Part shown: piece after piece, positions 1 to 7,700 of the stretch | How positions within the stretch are numbered: the first letter of the stretch is position 1 | Layout of the letters: every line of letters starts with the position of its first letter | Origin: Ruminococcaceae bacterium UBA1213 | GTDB lineage: Bacteria > Bacillota > Clostridia > Oscillospirales > Acutalibacteraceae | Assembly (NCBI GenBank): GCA_002309275.1 | Contig: DBXL01000202.1 | Location: 304-18,067, forward strand | Direction of reading: 5' to 3' | Length of the DNA: 17,764 bases | Notes under the pieces: model-generated | The model's database searches: none | What the model saw: only the letters and a program-made list of their open reading frames with translations | What the model was told of the DNA's origin: nothing | Position numbers and translations under genes: made by a program

Positions 1-339
1 ACATTGGGCGGTACAGGCAAAGACCATGGAAAGCGTCACCCAACGCTCGGCAATAATGTGCTTGTAGGAGCAGGTGCGAGAGTGCTTGGACCTTTCAAAG
101 TAGGGGATAATGCAAGAATTGCGGCAGGTGCGGTTGTATTGACGGAAGTGCCGGAGAATGCAACGGCAGTAGGCGTGCCTGCAAAAGTTGTGAGGATAAA
201 CGGAGAAAAAGTGAGATGTCAGGAACTTGACCAGATACATTTCACCGATCCTGTTGCACAGAAATTTTGCAGTCTTGAAGAGGAAATTGAAAAGCTTAAA
301 AAAGAGCTTGACGAAATAAAACGAAAAGGAGATAATTAA
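1..339 (+). CDS. cysE: Serine O-acetyltransferase, C-terminal part (5' end outside window)
   Basis: The gene is open at the window edge: the frame runs in from base 1 (Thr-Leu before GGTGKDHGKRHP), so the TTG at base 4 is not a start. CysE transfers acetyl from acetyl-CoA to serine, giving O-acetylserine for cysteine synthesis in the cytoplasm. The visible 112 residues hold the end of the left-handed beta-helix. The GGTGK..GKRHPT stretch is the family signature around the catalytic/CoA site. Hexapeptide-repeat turns follow (GNNVLVGAGARVLGP, GDNARIAAGAVV, GVPAKVV). The charged tail (EEEIEKLKKELDEIK) looks like a short coiled coil, as in other Firmicute CysE proteins. The stop is directly followed by the cysS ATG with no gap, and the cysS ribosome binding site lies inside this gene's 3' end, so the two are co-transcribed. 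The family call is very secure; regulation cannot be judged because the promoter is outside. Confidence 0.96.
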   Translation, partial: TLGGTGKDHGKRHPTLGNNVLVGAGARVLGPFKVGDNARIAAGAVVLTEVPENATAVGVPAKVVRINGEKVRCQELDQIHFTDPVAQKFCSLEEEIEKLKKELDEIKRKGDN

Positions 340-1734
340 ATGAAGATTTACAACACGATGACACGTCAGAAAGAGGAATTGCAGACAATTACACCGAATG
401 AAGTAAAAATATATGCGTGCGGACCTACGGTATATAATTTCATTCATATAGGAAATGCCAGACCGATATGCGTATTTGACACGTTCAGGAGATATTTGGA
501 GTACAGGGGATATAAAGTGACTTTTGTGCAGAACTTTACCGACATAGACGATAAAATTATTAAAAGGGCAAATGAAGAAGACAGTGACTATTTAACGGTA
601 TCGGAAAAGTATATTGCAGAGTACAAGAAAGATGCAAAGGGCTTGAATGTGCGTGAAGCGAGCGTTCACCCCCGTGCGACAGAGAACGTTCAGCAGATAA
701 TTGACATGGTAAAAACGCTGGAAGAAAAGGGCTATGCCTATTCCACGGAATACGGAGATGTTTATTTCAGGACAAATAAATTCAAAGAATATGGTAAATT
801 GTCACATCAGCCTTTGGAGGATTTGGAGGCAGGTGCAAGAATACAGATAGGCGAAACGAAAGAAGATCCAATGGATTTCGCATTGTGGAAGGGTGCAAAG
901 CCCGGTGAGCCTTCATGGGATTCACCATGGGGCAAAGGCAGACCTGGCTGGCATATCGAGTGTTCGACAATGGCAAAGAGATATTTGGGTGAAACGATAG
1001 ATATTCACTGTGGCGGACAGGATTTAGTATTCCCGCACCATGAAAACGAAATTGCACAAAGTGAGTGCTGTAACGGCGTGCCGTTTGCACATTACTGGAT
1101 GCATAACGGTTATATCAATGTAGATAATAAAAAGATGTCAAAGTCATTAAATAATTTCTTTACAGTCAGAGATGTTGCGGAGAAATACGGCTATGAGCCG
1201 ATAAGATATTTAATGCTTTCATCGCATTACAGAAGCCCGATAAATTACTCTGTCGATATAATAGAGCAATGCCAGTCTGCATTGGAAAGGCTGTATAATT
1301 GCCGTGACGACTTGGAGTTTTTGAGTAAGAATTCACCGTCAGGCGAAAAAGACGGGGAGGAAAAAATAAAAGACCTGCTTTTGACGCATAAAGCGGATTT
1401 CATAACGGCAATGGACGATGATTTTAACACAGCAGACGGTATTACAGCGTTGTTTGAATTGGCAAGGGATATCAATTCCAATATCAATGCAAAAACAAAT
1501 CCGTCAAAGGAATTGTGTGAGTTTGCATTGAACTTGTATAATGAAATAGCAGGAGTGCTGGGCTTGCTGTATGTCGAGAAAGACAGCGTTGAAGATGACG
1601 TGCAGGCACTCATTGAACAGAGAAATATTGCAAGAAAGAATAAAGACTGGGCAATGGCGGATAAAATAAGAGATGAATTGAAAGCGAGAGGTATCACGAT
1701 AAAAGATACGCCGAATGGAACGGTAATAGTATGA
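340..1734 (+). CDS. cysS: Cysteine--tRNA ligase
   Basis: Class I aminoacyl-tRNA synthetase that charges tRNA-Cys with cysteine in the cytoplasm. At 464 residues it has the normal family length. Visible landmarks are YACGPTVYN with the zinc-ligand Cys27, the HIGN form of the HIGH motif at residues 36-39, a downstream WHIECS segment carrying a second zinc Cys, FPHHENEIAQSE carrying further zinc and substrate ligands, and KMSKS at residues 265-269. The C-terminal DALR-type helical region and a short tail (DELKARGI.IKDTPNGT) close the protein. The ATG at 340 has GGAG (328-331) 8 bp upstream inside cysE, so the start is well supported. Its last codons overlap the cdd start by 4 bp (ATGA, 1731-1734), which suggests translational coupling. 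cysE-cysS adjacency is common in Firmicutes and links cysteine synthesis to its use. Confidence 0.98.
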   Translation: MKIYNTMTRQKEELQTITPNEVKIYACGPTVYNFIHIGNARPICVFDTFRRYLEYRGYKVTFVQNFTDIDDKIIKRANEEDSDYLTVSEKYIAEYKKDAKGLNVREASVHPRATENVQQIIDMVKTLEEKGYAYSTEYGDVYFRTNKFKEYGKLSHQPLEDLEAGARIQIGETKEDPMDFALWKGAKPGEPSWDSPWGKGRPGWHIECSTMAKRYLGETIDIHCGGQDLVFPHHENEIAQSECCNGVPFAHYWMHNGYINVDNKKMSKSLNNFFTVRDVAEKYGYEPIRYLMLSSHYRSPINYSVDIIEQCQSALERLYNCRDDLEFLSKNSPSGEKDGEEKIKDLLLTHKADFITAMDDDFNTADGITALFELARDINSNINAKTNPSKELCEFALNLYNEIAGVLGLLYVEKDSVEDDVQALIEQRNIARKNKDWAMADKIRDELKARGITIKDTPNGTVIV

Positions 1735-2120
1735 TAAATGAATTGATAGAAAAGGCACTGGAAGCAAGGGAGAAAGCTTATGCACCCTATTCAAAATTCA
1801 AAGTAGGAACGGCACTTCTCACAGCCAATGGTAAAATTTATACAGGGTGTAACGTGGAAAATGCATCATATCCTGTCGGGATATGTGCAGAGAGGGTTGC
1901 TGTATCAAAGGCAGTTGCAGACGGGGAAAAGAAATTTATAGTTATTGCGGTTGTCGGAAGCGGTGAAAATTACTGTATGCCGTGCGGAATGTGCAGGCAG
2001 TTCATGGCAGAGTTCTGCAAAGAGGATTTTGAAATCATTGTCGCAAAGGGCATTGATGACTATAAAATTATGAAGATAGGCGAACTTTTGCCATATACGT
2101 TTGATTTATGTAAAGGATAA
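1731..2120 (+). CDS. cdd: Cytidine deaminase
   Basis: Zinc enzyme that deaminates cytidine and deoxycytidine to uridine and deoxyuridine in pyrimidine salvage. At 129 residues it is the short homotetrameric type, close to the Bacillus subtilis enzyme. The zinc site is complete: Cys52 and the proton-shuttling Glu54 in ICAERVA, then Cys85 and Cys88 in MPCGMCRQ. The substrate-binding segment GCNVENASYPVG (residues 39-50) is also present. Its ATG lies in the last codons of cysS (4-bp overlap) and has no strong ribosome binding site of its own, so translation probably depends on cysS. In many Firmicutes cysS is followed by a mini-ribonuclease III and an rRNA methyltransferase gene, so cdd in this slot is unusual. 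A heptamer repeat follows right after the stop. Confidence 0.97.
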   Translation: MINELIEKALEAREKAYAPYSKFKVGTALLTANGKIYTGCNVENASYPVGICAERVAVSKAVADGEKKFIVIAVVGSGENYCMPCGMCRQFMAEFCKEDFEIIVAKGIDDYKIMKIGELLPYTFDLCKG

Positions 2121-2171
2121 ATGAGGGGGTGGGGAATATTCCTCATTCCTCACTCCTCATTCCTCATTCCT
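2121..2171. repeat. Heptamer repeat (CATTCCT unit) with an inverted half, after cdd
   Basis: Directly after the cdd stop, bases 2144-2171 are four head-to-tail 7-bp units: CATTCCT, CACTCCT, CATTCCT, CATTCCT, preceded by a partial unit at 2138-2143. Bases 2121-2137 (ATGAGGGGGTGGGGAAT) are close to the reverse complement of two such units, so the block has inverted arms and could form a hairpin in RNA. It sits between the convergent 3' ends of cdd and the small minus-strand gene and has no U-run, so I do not call it a terminator. Two other intergenic regions of this window hold repeats with the same 7-bp period. An open frame that runs through the block on the plus strand (2121-2384) has a composition fixed by the repeat and is not a credible gene. 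Confidence 0.8.
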
Positions 2172-2174
2172 AAC

Positions 2175-2300
2175 TCAATCTTCGTAGTAGGTCTGGAATT
2201 TTTCGCAGTTTTCCGTTGTTTTTTCGTCACAGCAGTTTTCAGACTGAGGTTTTGTATTGGCGTTTGTGCTGTTGGTTTTATTTTTCTTGTTTTTGCTCAT
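2175..2300 (-). CDS. Small hydrophilic protein of unknown function, 41 residues
   Basis: A short frame on the minus strand starts at ATG (2300-2298) and ends at TGA (2177-2175). Upstream on that strand is AAAGGTGGTCAT, matching the ideal AAAGGAGGTGAT at 9 of 12 positions with about 8 bp to the ATG, one of the best ribosome binding sites in the window. The product begins MSKNKKNKTN, strongly basic and Asn/Lys-rich. After a neutral middle (STNANTKPQ) it becomes acidic and cysteine-bearing (SENCCDEKTT, ENCEKF) and ends QTYYED. It has three cysteines, a repeated E-N-C motif, no signal peptide and no membrane segment. I do not recognise a family. It is convergent with cdd and divergent from the methyltransferase gene at 2377, with 76 bp between the two starts. 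No clear promoter was found. The main doubt is its short length. Confidence 0.6.
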   Translation of the reverse strand: MSKNKKNKTNSTNANTKPQSENCCDEKTTENCEKFQTYYED

Positions 2301-2376
2301 GTTGATGACCACCTTTCTGTAAAAGAGTGTTTGCAGGTTTTAAGGGAAATATACATATTTTCGGAGGAAAAAATTT

Positions 2377-3675
2377 ATGTTTGAAATGCCGTTGGAGTTT
2401 TTGGAAGAAATGAAAAAAATTCTCGGGGAAGATTATTGTTTATACGAAAACTGCATGGAGGGAGAGGCTTTCAGGGGAGTTTCTCTTAACAGGCTGAAAG
2501 TGAAAAATATAAATATACTGCCGTTTGAGGTGCAGAAATGTCCGTTTTATAAAGACGGATATTATATATCATGCGATGAAAAGGGCATAGGAAATACCCC
2601 TTTACACCATGCAGGAGCATTTTATGTACAGGAGCCGTCTGCAATGTCGGCGGTAAGTCTGCTTGACGTGCGGGAGGGGGACAAAGTTTTGGACTTGTGT
2701 GCAGCCCCCGGCGGAAAGTCTGCACAGATAGCGTCATGCTTGAATGGTACAGGTTTGATATGGTCGAATGAAGTGGTAAAAAACAGGGCACAAATTCTGC
2801 TGTCGAATTTTGAGAGAATGGGAATTTCAAAGGGCGTTGTATCATCATGTTATCCGGAGGTGTTATGCAGGAAACTGGAGGGCTATTTTGATAAAGTGCT
2901 TGTCGATGCTCCATGTTCGGGGGAGGGAATGTTCCGAAAAAATCCCGAAGCCGTGAAAGAATGGAGCAGAGAACACGTTTTGTCATGTGCAGAAAGGCAG
3001 CTGTCTATATTGAAATCGGCAGCGTATGCAGTGAAAGACGGCGGAGAGCTTGTATATTCGACGTGTACATTTTCCTATGAAGAAAATGAGGGAGTAATAA
3101 AGAGATTCTTGGAAGAAAATACAGATTTTGAAATGTGTGATATAGGGGAGCATTTCGGGAGAAAGACAGAATTGCCGTGTGCAGTGAGGATAACACCGCT
3201 TGAAAAGGGTGAAGGACACTTTGCCGCAAAGCTGAGAAAAAAAGGTGAAAGTATTTCTGAAAGTCCGTGTATTGAAAAAAGCATGGAAGTCTCCAAGGAA
3301 TTGGAAGATATATTTTATGAAGTACCGGAAGGAAAATATATTTTGAATGGGGAAAAAATATATATAGTGCCGTATGGACTGCCGGACATAAAAGGAGTGG
3401 GAGTGATAAGAGCAGGAGTGCTTGCAGGTGAGTTTGTGAAAAAGAGGTTTGAGCCGTCACACGCATTATTCATGTCTGCCAAGGCGGAAAATGTGAAAAG
3501 AGTTCTGGAACTTGATGACAGTACCGTAAAGGAATTTCTTAAGGGCATGGAGATAGACAGTGATTGTGCCAACGGCTATACAGCAGTAAGTTATAAAGGT
3601 ATCATAACAGGCTATGGAAAAACGTCAAACGGGCGTTTAAAAAATAAATATCCGAAAGGTTTGAGGTTAAAGTGA
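2377..3675 (+). CDS. RsmF/YebU-like rRNA (cytosine-C5) methyltransferase, NOL1/NOP2/Sun family
   Basis: S-adenosylmethionine-dependent RNA m5C methyltransferase, probably acting on 16S rRNA. The 432 residues fit the RsmF subgroup. The N-terminal part carries HHAGAFYVQEPSAM (residues 77-90). The SAM-binding motif LDLCAAPGGKS spans 105-115. The conserved DAPCSGEG (177-184) holds the release cysteine Cys180, and the STCTF segment holds the catalytic nucleophile Cys230, so both catalytic cysteines are present. Residues from about 300 on form the extra C-terminal RsmF-type/PUA-like region, ending in a basic tail with GRLKNKYPKGLRLK. The ATG at 2377 is preceded by GGAGG (2363-2367) 9 bp away; an in-frame ATG at 2386 is less well placed. 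The stop overlaps the GTG start of the lipoprotein gene (GTGA, 3672-3675). The family call is secure; the exact rRNA target base is not. Confidence 0.93.
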   Translation: MFEMPLEFLEEMKKILGEDYCLYENCMEGEAFRGVSLNRLKVKNINILPFEVQKCPFYKDGYYISCDEKGIGNTPLHHAGAFYVQEPSAMSAVSLLDVREGDKVLDLCAAPGGKSAQIASCLNGTGLIWSNEVVKNRAQILLSNFERMGISKGVVSSCYPEVLCRKLEGYFDKVLVDAPCSGEGMFRKNPEAVKEWSREHVLSCAERQLSILKSAAYAVKDGGELVYSTCTFSYEENEGVIKRFLEENTDFEMCDIGEHFGRKTELPCAVRITPLEKGEGHFAAKLRKKGESISESPCIEKSMEVSKELEDIFYEVPEGKYILNGEKIYIVPYGLPDIKGVGVIRAGVLAGEFVKKRFEPSHALFMSAKAENVKRVLELDDSTVKEFLKGMEIDSDCANGYTAVSYKGIITGYGKTSNGRLKNKYPKGLRLK

Positions 3676-4679
3676 AAAAGAGAATATTTTTAGCAGTAGT
3701 AGCAATGTCATTAATGATGGCAGGGTGTGGGAACGGTGAAGAAACATCTGTTTCAGAGCCTGAAAGCACAACAGAAAGCAGTGTAGTTTCTGTTGCAGAG
3801 AGTACGGAGGTTTCAGAAGAATCCGTTGAAAGCAAGACAGAGAGCAGTAAAAAGGAGAGTTCGGCAGAAAGTAAGGCAGAGAGCAGTAAAAAAGAGAGTT
3901 CGGCAGAAAGTAAGGCAGAGAGCAGTAAAAAAGAGAGTTCAGCCGAAAGTAAAGTTGAAAGCAAGGTAGAAAGCAAAGCGGAGAGTAAGCCGGAAAGCAA
4001 AGTCGAAAGCAGAGTTGAGAGCAGGGCAGAAAGTAAGCCGGAAAGCAGTGCGGAAGAAACATCTATTCCCGCAACGAATAGTGAGTTGGCAGGTTTCTAT
4101 AATCTTGTAGAAATGACGCTTGACGGCGAAAAACTGATGAGCATGAAATATTATAATGAAGCGGGATTATATATAACATTGGAGATAAATGTAGGCGGAA
4201 CAGGAGTATTTACGCAATATCAGGATAAATCAAATATGACGTGGAATGACAAATATATCATGCTGAAAGGCTATGACAGTATGGAATACAACCTGTCAGG
4301 AGATGAGCTTGCGATGTATCAGGGAGATATGACGCTCATATTTGAGAGAGCGGACAAGGAAGCTTTAAAGAAAAAGATGGAAGAAGCCTCAAAAGAAAAG
4401 GAGCTTTCAGGTGAGGTAGATAAAGAAGCAGTAGGAAAGTATGTTCTCAAAGATATGGATTCGGAGGAATCAATAGATACAGAGCTGTTCGGAGAAGATG
4501 TATATGTAGTTTTGAATGATGACGGAACGGGCTATATTGACGCTGAGGGAGAACAGATAGAGATAGAATGGGTAGATGGAGCAGTAAAGATAATGAATGA
4601 TATATTCTATTATGAGAAAAATGGAACAGACATTATCGTTGATGCTTACGGAATAAAAATCACATTCAGCAAGGAATAA
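3672..4679 (+). CDS. Repeat-rich lipoprotein with duplicated C-terminal domain
   Basis: The 335-residue product starts at GTG, overlapping the methyltransferase stop by 4 bp, with GAGG (3663-3666) 5 bp upstream. Residues 1-19 are a lipoprotein signal: MKKR, a hydrophobic core, then SLMMAGC with Cys19 as the likely lipidated residue, so it should be anchored outside the membrane. Residues about 20-130 are a Ser/Glu/Lys-rich linker containing three copies of a 13-residue unit (ESSKKESSAESKA) and then a run of tetrapeptides of the ESK-V/A/P type; such linkers usually span the cell wall. From about residue 138 two similar halves follow, each opening with G-x-Y-x-L and sharing a G-T-G turn, then a W-containing strand and a final I-x-F strand. 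They look like tandem lipocalin-like beta domains. The function is unknown. The terminator at 4687 ends the unit. Confidence 0.88.
   Translation: MKKRIFLAVVAMSLMMAGCGNGEETSVSEPESTTESSVVSVAESTEVSEESVESKTESSKKESSAESKAESSKKESSAESKAESSKKESSAESKVESKVESKAESKPESKVESRVESRAESKPESSAEETSIPATNSELAGFYNLVEMTLDGEKLMSMKYYNEAGLYITLEINVGGTGVFTQYQDKSNMTWNDKYIMLKGYDSMEYNLSGDELAMYQGDMTLIFERADKEALKKKMEEASKEKELSGEVDKEAVGKYVLKDMDSEESIDTELFGEDVYVVLNDDGTGYIDAEGEQIEIEWVDGAVKIMNDIFYYEKNGTDIIVDAYGIKITFSKE
3841..3957 (+). repeat. Three 39-bp tandem repeats inside the lipoprotein gene
   Basis: Three head-to-tail 39-bp units occupy 3841-3879, 3880-3918 and 3919-3957. Units 1 and 2 differ at one base; unit 3 differs at about five. 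The period is 13 codons, so gain or loss of a unit keeps the reading frame. Shorter 12-bp units encoding ESK-type tetrapeptides continue to about 4056. The near identity of units 1 and 2 suggests recent duplication and possible length variation between strains. Confidence 0.9.
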
Positions 4680-4686
4680 AAAAAAC

Positions 4687-4710
4687 GCCAGTCGGTTTTG
4701 ACCGACTGGC
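4687..4710. terminator. Bidirectional Rho-independent terminator between lipoprotein gene and rpoC
   Basis: A perfect 10-bp stem, GCCAGTCGGT (4687-4696) and ACCGACTGGC (4701-4710), closes a 4-base loop. On the plus strand it is followed by A then six T (4712-4717). On the minus strand it is followed by G then eight T (complement of the A-run 4678-4685, which overlaps the lipoprotein stop codon). It therefore serves both converging units and is the stronger of the two directions for rpoBC, whose stop is only 12 bp away. Confidence 0.95.
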
Positions 4711-4722
4711 ATTTTTTATATA

Positions 4723-7700
4723 TCAGTTAAGCTCTCCGCCGGCGGCAGAGGGGGTTAAAGTCACGGGCTCTTCAGGAACAGTGCTTTCAATTTCCACATC
4801 TCTGTAGCGGTGCATACCTGTACCGGCAGGTACAAGTTTACCAATGATAACATTTTCTTTCAGTCCCATAAGAGGATCGACTTTGCCCTTGATAGCAGCG
4901 TCTGTGAGAACACGGGTAGTTTCCTGGAAAGAAGCTGCTGAGAGGAAAGAGTCTGTTGCAAGGGAAGCTTTTGTGATACCGAGGAGCATAGGAGTATAAG
5001 TGGCAAGTGAAAGACCACTTTCACCGTTTGCAATTCTCTGTTCAACTTCCTCATTTGCGGCATAGAATTCACCCTTATCAACAACAGAGCCTGCAAGGAG
5101 ATTGGTGCTGCCGGGATCTTCTATTTTGATTTTCCTCATCATCTGGCGGACAATAACTTCAATGTGCTTGTCGTTGATGTCAACGCCCTGCATACGATAG
5201 GCATTCTGTACTTCTTCAATGAGATAGTCCTGTACAGCGTCAGTGCCTTTGATTGTGAGGACATCATGGGGATTGACAGAGCCTTCTGTAATGAGGTCGC
5301 CAGCTTCGATAATCTGACCTTCCTCGACTTTTGTTCTTGAGCCGAAGGGGATAAGATACTCACGTTTTTCACCGGTTTCGGAATCGGTGATAACTGCATG
5401 ACGGTTTCTCTTGATTTCCTCAAAAGTAACTTTTCCGCCAATTTCACTGATGATGGCAAGACGTTTCGGTTTTCTTGCTTCAAAGAGTTCTTCAACACGG
5501 GGAAGACCTTGGGTAATATCCTCACCGCCTGCAACGCCGCCTGTATGGAAAGTACGCATGGTAAGCTGAGTACCGGGCTCACCGATGGACTGAGCAGCAA
5601 TAATGCCGACAGCCTCGCCGATTGTAACAGGCATACCGTTTGCAAGGTTGGAACCGTAGCATTTTTTACATACGCCGTGTTTAGCACGACAATCAAGAAT
5701 GGAACGGATTTTTATTTTTTCTACACCGCTGTTGACGATAATATCAGCATCATCATCGTCCATGATTTTATTGGAGGATACAAGGACATTTCCGTTTTCG
5801 TCCTTGAAATCTTCACAGAGGTATCTGCCGAGCAGACGTTCATGCAGAGGTTCTATAACGGATTTATCGGGCTTGATGTCATATACAACGATACCGTCAG
5901 TAGTACCGCAGTCCTCTTCACGAATGATGACTTCCTGAGAAACGTCAACAAGTCGTCTGGTAAGGTAGCCGGAGTCGGCTGTACGGAGGGCGGTATCGGC
6001 AAGACCTTTTCTCGCACCACGGGAGGAAATGAAGTATTCGAGGATATTCAGACCTTCACGGTAGTTGGCACGGATAGGAATTTCGATTGTTTTACCTGAT
6101 GTATTGGCGATAAGTCCACGCATACCGGCAAGCTGTCTTATCTGGTTCATAGAACCACGGGCACCGGAGTCAGCCATCATAAAGATAGGATTGTATCTGC
6201 CGAGATTGTCCTGAAGGGCATTGGCGACATCTTTAGTAGCCTGGTCCCATATTTTAAGGACATTGTTATAGCGTTCATCATTGGACATAAAACCACGTCT
6301 GTACATTTTGGTAACTCTATCTACTTTTTGTTCAGCTTCATGGATAATGTCTTTCTTAGCGGGCGGAATTTCCGCATCGCATACGGCAACGGTAATAGCA
6401 CCCTTTGTAGAATACTTGTAGCCCTGAGATTTAACGTCATCGAGGACAACGGAAGTAAGCTGAGTACCATGCTTTTTAATGCATCTGTCAAATATTTTTC
6501 CAAGCTGTTTTTTACCTACGAGGAAATCTATTTCGTATTTCATGAAGTTGTCAGGGTTAGACCTGTCAACAAAGCCGAGGTCCTGGGGAATAGGCTGGTT
6601 AAAGATGATTCTGCCGACAGTGGTATCAATGAGAACGGACTTTTTCTCGCCGTTGAGCTCGCCTTCACGGCGGACTTTTATTTTTGCATGGAGGCTGACA
6701 ACTTTCGTTTCATAAGCCATGATAGCCTCATTGGTATCACGGAATACCTTGCCTTCACCCATTTCGCCGTCTTTGTCGAGGGTGAGGTAATAGGAACCAA
6801 GTACCATATCCTGAGTAGGAACGGTAACAGGCTTACCGTCTGAAGGTTTAAGGAGGTTGTTGGCAGCAAGCATGAGGAAACGGGCTTCCGCCTGAGCCTC
6901 AGCGGAGAGAGGAACGTGTACAGCCATCTGGTCGCCGTCAAAGTCCGCATTGAAAGCGGTGCAGGCAAGGGGATGGAGTTTAAGGGCCTTACCCTCAACA
7001 AGAACAGGTTCAAAAGCCTGAATGCCGAGTCTGTGGAGGGTGGGGGCACGGTTGAGCATAACGGGGTGTCCCTTGATAACTCTTTCAAGAGCGTCCCATA
7101 CTTCGGGGCTTGCACGTTCCACAGCCTTTCTTGCAGCCTTTATATTGTGGATATTGTTGTTGTTTTCCGAGAGAATCTTCATGACAAAGGGCTTGAAGAG
7201 TTCAAGAGCCATTTCTTTGGGCAGACCGCACTGGTACATTTTCAATTCAGGACCTACGACAATAACGGAACGTCCTGAGTAGTCAACACGTTTTCCGAGG
7301 AGGTTCTGACGGAAACGTCCCTGCTTGCCTTTGAGCATATCGGAAAGGGACTTCAATGCACGGTTATTGGGACCTGTAACAGGTCTGCCACGTCTGCCGT
7401 TGTCGATAAGAGCGTCAACAGCTTCCTGAAGCATACGCTTTTCATTTCTGATGATAATGTCAGGAGCATGGAGTTCTATGAGTTTGGCAAGACGATTGTT
7501 TCTGTTAATAACACGTCTGTAAAGGTCGTTAAGGTCAGATGTAGCAAACCTGCCGCCGTCAAGCTGTACCATAGGACGCAAATCGGGGGGAATAACAGGT
7601 ATAACATCGAGAATCATCCATTCAGGACGGTTTCCGGACTGGCGGAAAGCCTCCACAACTTCAAGGCGTTTCAGAATACGGACTTTTTTCTGACCGCTTG

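Noticed and set aside
2121..2384. Plus-strand open frame of 87 codons after cdd
   Set aside because: It has no ribosome binding site of its own, its first third is the heptamer repeat, and the better minus-strand gene at 2175-2300 lies across it.
3841..4056. Direct repeats considered as a CRISPR array
   Set aside because: The units are contiguous with no spacers and are in frame with a lipoprotein gene.
3602..4062. Minus-strand frames rich in Leu/Ser opposite the lipoprotein gene
   Set aside because: Their composition simply mirrors the ESK repeat region on the plus strand.
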